This document shows, piece by piece, positions 26,399-33,472 of a stretch of 64,000 nt of DNA. The position numbers were made by a program, and so were the translations under genes. Source of the DNA: Flavobacteriales bacterium (lineage in GTDB: Bacteria > Bacteroidota > Bacteroidia > Flavobacteriales > Schleiferiaceae); the NCBI GenBank assembly GCA_017795025.1, contig CP051243.1, positions 2,752,897 through 2,816,896 of the forward strand. The letters are read 5' to 3'. The notes below the pieces were generated by a model, which was not told the origin of the DNA, ran no database searches, and saw only the letters and a list, made by a program, of their open reading frames with translations. How positions within the stretch are numbered: the first letter of the stretch is position 1; every line of letters starts with the position of its first letter.

Positions 26399-27562
26399 CT
26401 ATACTTGAGCTAGCTTGCTCAGGGCGGCTTTTAGAGTGTCATCATTCTTAGCAAAACAAAGGCGAAGCACCTTATGATCTACTGGGTCGCGGTAAAAAGG
26501 ACTTAATGGGATGCTGGCCACGCCATGATCGATGGTCAGTTTTTCGGCAAAAGCCAATTCCGAATCTTGCGAAAGATCCGAATAGTCTACCAGCATAAAG
26601 TAAGTGCCTTCACTAACTAAGGGCTTAAATCGCGTTTCCTCTTTCAAAGCTTTATAAAGCCAATCATGCTTGGTTTTAAAAACAGTGCCCAGCTCAACCA
26701 AATTGGCTTGAGGTAAATAATCGGCCAAAGCCTTTTGCAAGGGATGATTGATACTAAACACAAAGTACTGATGCACCTTTTTAAATTCGCGCATCATGTT
26801 TTCGGGGGCCAGGCAATAGCCAATCTTCCAACCCGTAAGGTGTACCGTTTTCCCTAAGGACCCCACTACAAAGGAGCGCTTTCGCAGTTCGGGGTATTGA
26901 CGAACACTGCGCTTTTGATTCGGGTCAAACACTAGGTGTTCATACACCTCATCCGCCAAAATTAGAATACTGGAGTCGGCCACTATTTCCTGTAACTGAC
27001 GGAAATCATCATCCTTCCATAAACGCCCAGAGGGATTATGAGGACTGTTAATAATGATCATTTTCGTGCGATGACTAATAAGCCGTTTCACCTGCTCCCA
27101 ATCAACACTGTAATCGGGATGTTGCAATTTGATGGTAATCGGACGGCCGCCATAGAGCTCAATCATGGGGAAGTAGCAGTCGTAAGCCGGACTAAAAACC
27201 AAAACCTCATCTCCTTCGCGAATGGCAGTGGCCAATACAGTGCCAATAGCTTGAGTAGCTCCCGCGGTAATGCAAATTTCATTTTCGGCATTATAGGGAC
27301 TTTGGAATTCGCTTTCGCTGATGTTACACAGGGCCTTTCGAAAACCCAAGTCTCCGGGCATAGGCGCATATTGATGGGGACCAACTTCCATATAATGCTT
27401 GGCGCGATCGAGTAATTCGGGGTCGGCCGGAAAATCCGGGAAACCCTGCGAAAGATTTACCGCTTCATGCTTTGTGGCCAGGGCACTCATTTTACTAAAA
27501 ATCGTTTCCTGAACATGGCTAAGATTGCCATTGAGGCTGATGGGCTTATTGGATTCGGGCAT
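26399..27562 (-). CDS. PLP-dependent class I aminotransferase (methionine/kynurenine type)
   Basis: About 387 residues from the ATG at 27562 (a TTG at 27571 is the longer choice). Fold type I: LSQGFPDFPADPELLDRA near the N-terminus, NSPHNPSGRLW, LADEVYEHLVF, and GSLGKTVHLTGWKIGYC with the PLP lysine at about residue 238. This wording matches the YbdL-like methionine aminotransferase/kynurenine aminotransferase subgroup. Substrate choice between methionine and kynurenine cannot be decided from motifs; the presence of aminomuconate-pathway-like genes in the window makes kynurenine worth testing. It converges on the barrel protein gene with a single base between stops. Confidence 0.88.
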   Translation of the reverse strand: MPESNKPISLNGNLSHVQETIFSKMSALATKHEAVNLSQGFPDFPADPELLDRAKHYMEVGPHQYAPMPGDLGFRKALCNISESEFQSPYNAENEICITAGATQAIGTVLATAIREGDEVLVFSPAYDCYFPMIELYGGRPITIKLQHPDYSVDWEQVKRLISHRTKMIIINSPHNPSGRLWKDDDFRQLQEIVADSSILILADEVYEHLVFDPNQKRSVRQYPELRKRSFVVGSLGKTVHLTGWKIGYCLAPENMMREFKKVHQYFVFSINHPLQKALADYLPQANLVELGTVFKTKHDWLYKALKEETRFKPLVSEGTYFMLVDYSDLSQDSELAFAEKLTIDHGVASIPLSPFYRDPVDHKVLRLCFAKNDDTLKAALSKLAQV

Positions 27563-27618
27563 CTTGGTCAAATTTGGCAGATTCGTAAACCTATAGGCTG
27601 CTTTCCGGTTGATAGGAT

Positions 27619-28149
27619 ATGAAGCGAATAGAACCGCATAAAATCGTAGAGCTAAAGTACGTACTTCGTGATGGAGGTGAAAGCGGAAATACCCTAGAAG
27701 TGATGGATGAGCACTGGCCTTTGAAGTTTTACTTCGGCTCGGGTCAAATGCTGCCAGCTTTCGAAGCGGCCCTTCTCGGTCTGGCCGAGGGTTCCAGCTT
27801 TTCTTTCACCCTTGAGGCTGCGGATGCTTATGGTCAAATAGATTCCAATTTAATTAGGGAAATCCCCTTTTCTGAAATGCCGGAGTCGGAACAATTTCCT
27901 GATCGGGTGTACGAAAGTGGCGACCGTTTGGTATTTAATATGGGGAGAACCAATGAGCAATTAGCTACCGTAACAGAAGTGCTCGAAGCCTCGGTCTTAG
28001 TCGATTTTAACCATGCCCTAGCAGGAAAGGACCTGCATTTTAGCGGTCAGGTGCTTTACGTTCGCGAACCCCGGCAAGAAGAATTAGAAGCAAAGCGCTA
28101 TATCGAGCCTAATGGAATTCGTTCCGATAGCCGATTGCGGGATGAATAA
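27619..28149 (+). CDS. FKBP-type peptidyl-prolyl isomerase, SlyD-like
   Basis: 176 residues. Catalyses proline isomerisation and assists folding. The FKBP frame is visible (VELKYVLRDG, FYFGSGQMLPAFEAALLGLAEG, DAYGQ), and the insert-in-flap domain lies at about 85-140 (FNMGRTNEQLATVTEVLE, VDFNHALAGKDLHF), the last block being the SlyD hallmark. The His/Cys-rich nickel-binding tail of E. coli SlyD is absent. The last codons overlap the next gene (28142) by eight bases, suggesting translational coupling. Confidence 0.9.
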   Translation: MKRIEPHKIVELKYVLRDGGESGNTLEVMDEHWPLKFYFGSGQMLPAFEAALLGLAEGSSFSFTLEAADAYGQIDSNLIREIPFSEMPESEQFPDRVYESGDRLVFNMGRTNEQLATVTEVLEASVLVDFNHALAGKDLHFSGQVLYVREPRQEELEAKRYIEPNGIRSDSRLRDE

Positions 28150-28783
28150 AGCGGACTGGCCAAGCTATACCTTCGAAATGTTGAAACCCTTTTTTAAGGG
28201 TTATGACTACCAATTAATTGAGATTGACCATCAGTTCCGACGGGTCGGAAAGGCCGCCTGGCAGAATGTGATTCTCAATTTCAACTATTATCCCGATTGC
28301 TTTCTTGTGGAAGTGAGTTTTGGGGCTCGACTGGATATGGTTGAGGAACTTATTGCGCCTTATACTTATGGCGTAAGAGGCTACCAATTGGAAAGCAATA
28401 CCTGTATTACCAATATGGCCAAGTACCGGAAGGAACCCCATTTCCGATTTAAGATTACCGAAGAGCAAGACCTGTATCGCATGGCGGCCTGGATTAGAGA
28501 CTTTTTTCGTCGTGAAGGATTTGCCTTTTTAGATAGTTTGTTGGATTACCGCGAGTTAGATCGCTTGTTTAATGCCGAACCTAGCAAGGATTGCCTATTG
28601 AGCTTTAATAAGCAATTGCGCTGCTTTAGGGGTTTGGCCATTGCGGGCTTGCGGCAAAATCCGCATTGGGAAGAAATTCACCACAGTTACTTGGCGCTCC
28701 TAAAACGCTACGGCTCTCCCGAATTAATAATCGATCGCTATCGCGAGTTTAGCCGTCATTTAGCAGCAACGGCCCTCAACTAA
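28142..28783 (+). CDS. Hypothetical cytoplasmic protein
   Basis: 213 residues. I chose the ATG at 28142, which overlaps the slyD stop as ATGAATAA; an upstream in-frame ATG at 28112 would overlap by 38 bases. The text is mixed alpha/beta with many Phe, Tyr and Arg (IDHQFRRVGKAAWQNVILNF, RMAAWIRDFFRREGFAFLDSL) and no signal peptide or membrane helix. A short segment may fold as an ankyrin-like or DUF4304-like immunity-type domain, but I cannot name the family. Linked to slyD by overlap and followed after 22 bases by the broken ABC-F gene. Confidence 0.65.
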   Translation: MNKADWPSYTFEMLKPFFKGYDYQLIEIDHQFRRVGKAAWQNVILNFNYYPDCFLVEVSFGARLDMVEELIAPYTYGVRGYQLESNTCITNMAKYRKEPHFRFKITEEQDLYRMAAWIRDFFRREGFAFLDSLLDYRELDRLFNAEPSKDCLLSFNKQLRCFRGLAIAGLRQNPHWEEIHHSYLALLKRYGSPELIIDRYREFSRHLAATALN

Positions 28784-28805
28784 TGCTTATTTTCGCGGGC
28801 AGTTG

Positions 28806-30680
28806 ATGAATTACTTATCCGTAGAAAATATCGCCAAAGCTTACGGCAGCCGTAAGCTGTTTGAAGGGGTGTCCTTTGGGCTGGCCGAGGGCGAATAAGC
28901 CGCATTGGTGGCCCGTAATGGCCACGGCAAAACAACCCTTTTGCACATTCTGTCGGGCAAGGAATCGCCCGATGAAGGACGGGTTACTTTTAGAAAAGGC
29001 ATTCGGATAGAGTTTCTTGCTCAGGATCCCGATCTACAAGCAGAGCGCAGTATTCTCGAAAGTGTATTAGCCGCCGAAAACCCACTCACACAAGCCGTTT
29101 TAAGGTATGAGTTGGCTTTGGAAAACCCAGATGACACCGAGGCTTACCAAAAGGCCTTTGACGCCATGGAGCAACAGAAGGCCTGGGATTTAGAAGGACA
29201 AGTAAAAACAGTCTTGGGTAAACTGGGTTTGCACGATGTAAAACAAAAAATCAGCAAGCTCTCGGGTGGCCAAAAGAAAAGGGTAGCCCTAGCGCGAATC
29301 CTAATTGCTTCGCCCGACCTCTTAATTTTAGATGAGCCTACGAACCACCTAGACTTGGACATGATAGAGTGGTTGGAGTCCTTCTTGAGCCAAAAAGGAA
29401 TTACCCTCTTAATGGTTACCCATGATCGGTATTTCTTGGAGTCGATTTGTGATACGATTTTAGAGCTGGAAGATGGAAAGCTTTACCGTCACCCCGGAAA
29501 TTACAGCGACTTTTTAATACGCAAAGCCGAGAGGCAAGAAGTGGAAGCCACCAATGTGGATAAGGCCAAGAACCTTATGCGGAAGGAACTGGACTGGATT
29601 CGCCGACAGCCAAAGGCCAGAGGCACCAAGAGTAAAGCCCGGATCGATGCCTTTCAGGATCTTAAAAAAGAAGCCTCTAAGGATTTAAGTGAAGACCAAC
29701 TGGAGCTGAACATCAAGATGACCCGCCTCGGTAGCAAGATTTTAGAGGTTCATAAATTAAAGAAGTCTTACGGCGATAAGCTTTTAATTGAGGGCTTTAA
29801 TTACGTTTTTAAGAAAGGCGAGAAGATCGGTATTGCTGGGCCTAACGGTAGCGGTAAATCGACCTTGTTAAAAATGCTTACCGGTAAAGAGGAACCGAGT
29901 GGTGGTAAAATAATCATTGGCGACACGGTACAATTTGGCTTTTACACTCAAGGTGGACTGGAGTTTAAAGAGGAGCAGCGGGTTATTGATGTGGTAAAGG
30001 CCATTGCCGAATACATTCCCCGGGAAGGAAAGGGCGGCGACCTTAGTGCTTCTCAACTCTTGGAACGCTTTCTTTTTGATGGCGATAAACAGTACACCTA
30101 CGTTTCGAAATTAAGTGGCGGGGAGCGCCGGCGCTTATATCTATGCACCGTATTAATGGCCAATCCAAACTTTTTAATTTTGGATGAGCCTACCAACGAC
30201 CTGGATATTCTAACCCTGAATGTTTTGGAGGAGTTCTTAATGGAGTTTCCGGGTTGTGTATTAGTGGTTACCCATGATCGGTATTTTATGGATAAAATTT
30301 GTGATCATCTTTTTGCTTTTGAAGGTGAGGGGCGGATTAAAGATTTTCCAGGTAATTACACAGAATATCGCGCCTATCAGGAGGAAGAAGAGGCGAAACG
30401 CAAGCTGCGTAGTGAAAGCATGGTTAAGGTAAAGGCCTCAAAGTCAGAGGCTCCAAAAGAAAAAACCAAGCTCACCTATGCCGAACGCTTGGAGTTTGAG
30501 GCCTTAGAGGGGGAGCTCGAAGAATTGGAGGAAAAACGCAATCGCTTGGCTAAAGATTTAGAGTTAGCCGCTACCGATGCCGAAAAGGTTTTGGAGATAT
30601 CAGCGGAGCTCGAAAAAATTCAAGCACAGTTAGAGGACAAGGAAATGCGCTGGTTGGAGCTAAGCGAATTTGCGGAATAA
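28806..30680 (+). pseudogene. ABC-F ATPase (Uup/EttA type) interrupted by an in-frame TAA
   Basis: The gene starts with ATG at 28806 and reads MNYLSVENIAKAYGSRKLFE, the normal ABC-F opening. Codon 31 (28896-28898) is TAA, exactly where relatives have Lys in the block GEK-AALVARNG. After it the frame continues undisturbed for 594 codons: first Walker A (ARNGHGKTT), signature LSGGQKKRVALARI, ILDEPTNHLDLDM, the charged linker, second cassette GPNGSGKST, LSGGERRRLYLC, ILDEPTNDLD, and a C-terminal coiled coil. A lone AAA-to-TAA change would explain it. Options are a recent null mutation, a sequencing error, read-through, or restart at TTG 28905/GTG 28908, which would keep Walker A but lose the first strands. 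Such proteins act on ribosomes or DNA. Confidence 0.8.
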
Positions 30681-30708
30681 AAAAAGCGGTGCCTTTCGAA
30701 CACCGCTT
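30677..30708 (-). terminator. Terminator of msrA (possibly bidirectional)
   Basis: Stem AAGCGGTG/CACCGCTT with a nine-base loop. On the minus strand the stem is followed by a run of seven T, so it best serves msrA; the convergent ABC-F gene ends at its edge. Confidence 0.75.
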
Positions 30709-30724
30709 AGGGAATTGCTAATAA

Positions 30725-31288
30725 TTATTTAAATCGCTTCGTGTAGGCATGGCAATAGGGCGTGCCTCCTTTCTTTTGATAATAATCGTGATGGTATTCT
30801 TCCTGTTCGCGGTAAAAGGTTGCTCCTCCGGTAATTTCCGTAGCCACCTTATAACCCAAGTCTTCCAGTTCCAATTTTAGCTTCTCGGCAATTTCTTTTT
30901 GCTCATCATTTAAGTAAAAAATAGCACTGCGGTATTGGGTGCCAATGTCTGGCCCCTGACGATCCACTTGCGTAGGATCGTGAGTTTCGAAAAACAAGCG
31001 ACAAAGCGTTTCGTAATCGGTTACTTCTGGGTCGTAAATAACCTCTACGGTTTCGGCATGACCGGTTCGACCAGTGCAAACTTCGCGATAGCTTGGATTG
31101 GGAACTGTGCCGCCAGCATAGCCCACATTGGTTTCAATCACCCCCTCGGCTTGTTGCATATAAAATTCGGTGCCCCAGTAGCAGCCGGAGGCAAAAAGGG
31201 CGCGGGCGTATTGTTTAGATTCACTCATTTCTTGGGCATTAAGAGATAGGGCCATAAAGGAAATTAAAAGAATTGATAGTTGACGCAT
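30725..31288 (-). CDS. msrA: Exported peptide-methionine (S)-S-oxide reductase
   Basis: About 187 residues from the ATG at 31288 (a GTG at 31297 would add three). The N-terminus is a signal peptide (LSILLISFMALSLNAQ), placing the enzyme in the periplasm. The catalytic site is SGCYWGTEFY with the Cys near residue 36; later blocks GRTGHAETVEV, DPTQVDRQGPDIGTQYRS and YHHDYYQKK are the family hallmarks. A late Cys in PYCHAY may act in resolution. It repairs oxidised methionine in envelope proteins. Monocistronic, with its terminator at 30677-30708. Confidence 0.95.
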   Translation of the reverse strand: MRQLSILLISFMALSLNAQEMSESKQYARALFASGCYWGTEFYMQQAEGVIETNVGYAGGTVPNPSYREVCTGRTGHAETVEVIYDPEVTDYETLCRLFFETHDPTQVDRQGPDIGTQYRSAIFYLNDEQKEIAEKLKLELEDLGYKVATEITGGATFYREQEEYHHDYYQKKGGTPYCHAYTKRFK

Positions 31289-31380
31289 AATCTTCACTTT
31301 CCCTATAGACGAGATGCTTCCTTTTTTGTTCTGGTGTTTAGCGCTTTTTTAACATTCCAAAGCATCAGCCTCGTTTTGTT

Positions 31381-31405
31381 TATTTCGAATATTTCGTTTA
31401 TTTCG
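31381..31405. repeat. Three 9-bp-spaced TATTTCG direct repeats upstream of the toxin-antitoxin genes
   Basis: TATTTCG occurs at 31381, 31390 and 31399, an exact nine-base period, ending 27 bases before the antitoxin ATG. The third copy lies about 20 bases after a TTG (31376-31378), so it overlaps where a -7 element should be. Likely operator for the antitoxin, covering its promoter. Confidence 0.6.
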
Positions 31406-31431
31406 TAGAAAGGAATGTGAAATAGCAGACA

Positions 31432-31887
31432 ATGAAGTTTATGAATGAACTAAAGCGCCCCAATAAGGAGGAGCAGGCGCTAGCCCTTAAATCCTATGAA
31501 ACCCTAAAGAAGAGTCTTGAAGAACTAAACAATAGGGATGCAGAGATTGAAATTGAGGAGACAAAAGAGCGCATTCGTTTGCCCCTTAATACCCTCAAGT
31601 TGCTCGCCCAAATTTTAAAGGCCACTGCGGAGGGGAAGCCGGTTTCCATTATGCCGATAGCTACTGAGCTTACAACTCAGGCTGCAGCCGAATTCCTTAA
31701 CTGCTCGAGGCCGCATTTAGTTAAGCTACTCGAGTCTGGCGAAATACCATTTACAAAAGTGGGTAAACACCGTAGGGTCCTATTCGAAGAGCTGGTGGTC
31801 TATAAGAATCGCGTAAAGGCAGAGCAAGAGCAGCGATTAATTGAAATGATGCGTAAAGACGAAGATTTGGGATTATATGATACATAG
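31432..31887 (+). CDS. Antitoxin with excisionase-type helix-turn-helix
   Basis: 151 residues. The N-terminal half is a charged coiled helix region; the C-terminal part (about 82-135) has the MerR/excisionase-like winged HTH: LTTQAAAEFLNCSRPHLVKLL, then IPFTKVGKHRRVLFEEL. This domain pairs with PIN toxins in many Bacteroidota loci. It would neutralise the downstream PIN protein and repress its own promoter, where three direct repeats sit. The stop overlaps the toxin start by 11 bases, typical of a coupled two-gene operon. The role is inferred from domain plus context. Confidence 0.8.
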   Translation: MKFMNELKRPNKEEQALALKSYETLKKSLEELNNRDAEIEIEETKERIRLPLNTLKLLAQILKATAEGKPVSIMPIATELTTQAAAEFLNCSRPHLVKLLESGEIPFTKVGKHRRVLFEELVVYKNRVKAEQEQRLIEMMRKDEDLGLYDT

Positions 31888-32440
31888 TATACGGTTTACC
31901 GCTGTATTAGACACGAATGTGATCTACCCCATCGAGCTTCGTGATCTATTACTCTGGTTTGCCTTCGACGAACTGTATACCCCCAAATGGAGCCAACATA
32001 TTTTTGAGGAATGGCGTAAGCTAATGCAAGAAAAGGGCTTGCCCTCTGCTGAAATCGAAAGGAGAGTAAACAATGTAGAAATGGCCTTTCCTGATGCTTC
32101 GGTAAAAAATTATCAATCCTTAATTCCAGGATTAGTATTGCCCGACCCTAAAGATTGTCATGTATTGGCGGCCGCCATTAAGACCAATGCCAATCTAATT
32201 GTAACCCAAAATTTAAAGGACTTTCCGGCCGATTACCTATCAGAGTTTGGACTTACCGCAAAGGGAGCCGATGATTTCTTAACCGACACTATTGATCTTA
32301 ACCATAAGGCGGCAGTAAAATCGTTTAAAAGGCTGGTGGCCAATAAACGAAATCCATCATTAAGCGAGCACGAGGTTCTCCAACGATATCGCAAAATGGG
32401 ATTGGTTGATACAGCGAATTATCTGCACGCTCTTATTTAA
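31877..32440 (+). CDS. PIN-domain ribonuclease toxin
   Basis: 187 residues. PIN fold: AVLDTNVIYP with the first acidic ligand Asp12, FEEW with a second acidic residue, PDPKDCHVLAAA with the third Asp, and VTQNLKDFPADYL closing the active site. The sequence resembles the PIN_3 family, paired with excisionase-like antitoxins. Expected to cleave RNA with Mg2+ or Mn2+ and stop growth when the antitoxin is lost. The C-terminal 50 residues (after about 135) are helical and less typical. The gene ends with a four-base convergent overlap with asd. Confidence 0.85.
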   Translation: MIHSIRFTAVLDTNVIYPIELRDLLLWFAFDELYTPKWSQHIFEEWRKLMQEKGLPSAEIERRVNNVEMAFPDASVKNYQSLIPGLVLPDPKDCHVLAAAIKTNANLIVTQNLKDFPADYLSEFGLTAKGADDFLTDTIDLNHKAAVKSFKRLVANKRNPSLSEHEVLQRYRKMGLVDTANYLHALI

Positions 32441-33426
32441 GCTACAATCCCTTTTTCTATCAGTAGCTCTGCAATTTGAACGGCATTGGTAGCGGCGCCT
32501 TTACGCAAGTTATCAGCCACTATCCATAGGTTTAAACTGTTCACCTGACTTAAATCCCGACGGATACGGCCAACAAATACCTCGTCTTTATTTTCGGCAT
32601 AACGAGGCATCGGGTACTGATTTACGTCAATATTATCTTGTACCACAATACCTGGGCTTTGGGATAATAGGCGCTTTAAATCGCTAATCTGAAACTCCTG
32701 TTCAAATTCCAAATTCACACTTTCACTATGTCCGCCTTTTACCGGAATACGCACCGCGGTAGCAGTAACCTGAATGGCCGGGTCTAATATTTTATGGGTT
32801 TCATTCACCAATTTCATTTCTTCTTTGGTGTATCCATTTTCAAGAAATACATCGCAATGCGGTAAGGCGTTTTCGTGTATGGGGTAGGGATAGGCCATTT
32901 CTCCTTTCCGACCCGCTTTTTCATTCTCCAACTGCTGAACTGCCTTAACGCCCGTTCCCGTAATACTTTGATAGGTACTTACTACTACGCGCTTTAGACT
33001 ATATTTCTGATGCAAGGGGGCTAAGACCAATACCATCTGAATGGTAGAGCAGTTAGGATTTGCAATGATATGGTGACTCGCGTTCAATTGCTCCCCATTT
33101 ATTTCGGGAACCACCAAGGGAATGCCCTCTTCCATCCGCCAAGCAGAGGAATTGTCGATCACATAAGTTCCTGCGGCGGCAAAGCGTGGCGCCCATTCTA
33201 ATGAAGTTGCACCGCCAGCCGAGAATAAGGCGATATCTGGCGCTTTGGAAACTGCTTCCTCTAAACCAATCACTTTTAATTTACGATCAGCGAAAGCGAG
33301 TTCTTTACCCACCGAGCGCTCCGAAGCCACCGCTAATATATCATGCTCCGCAAAACCCCTCTCGTGCAAAACCTGCAACATAACCGCTCCAACCATGCCG
33401 GTTGCGCCTACTACCGCTATTGTCAT
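32437..33426 (-). CDS. asd: Aspartate-semialdehyde dehydrogenase
   Basis: 329 residues from the ATG at 33426; an in-frame ATG at 33444 would add an unusual six-residue leader. Reduces aspartyl phosphate to aspartate semialdehyde for lysine/diaminopimelate, threonine and methionine synthesis. N-terminal NADP-binding loop VVGATGMVGAVML, catalytic block NPNCSTIQMVL with Cys126, and the later VPVKGGHSESVNLEF with the conserved His. Length is normal. It has a divergent start with the lamin-tail gene at 33473. Confidence 0.97.
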   Translation of the reverse strand: MTIAVVGATGMVGAVMLQVLHERGFAEHDILAVASERSVGKELAFADRKLKVIGLEEAVSKAPDIALFSAGGATSLEWAPRFAAAGTYVIDNSSAWRMEEGIPLVVPEINGEQLNASHHIIANPNCSTIQMVLVLAPLHQKYSLKRVVVSTYQSITGTGVKAVQQLENEKAGRKGEMAYPYPIHENALPHCDVFLENGYTKEEMKLVNETHKILDPAIQVTATAVRIPVKGGHSESVNLEFEQEFQISDLKRLLSQSPGIVVQDNIDVNQYPMPRYAENKDEVFVGRIRRDLSQVNSLNLWIVADNLRKGAATNAVQIAELLIEKGIVA

Positions 33427-33472
33427 TGACCTAGATTTAAGCACGCAAAATTAAACTTTAAACCGGCCCAAC

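Noticed and set aside
31381-31405. TATTTCG repeats as a possible CRISPR or transposon end
   Set aside because: Three seven-base words at nine-base steps are too short for CRISPR, and no cas or transposase gene is present; operator reading fits better.
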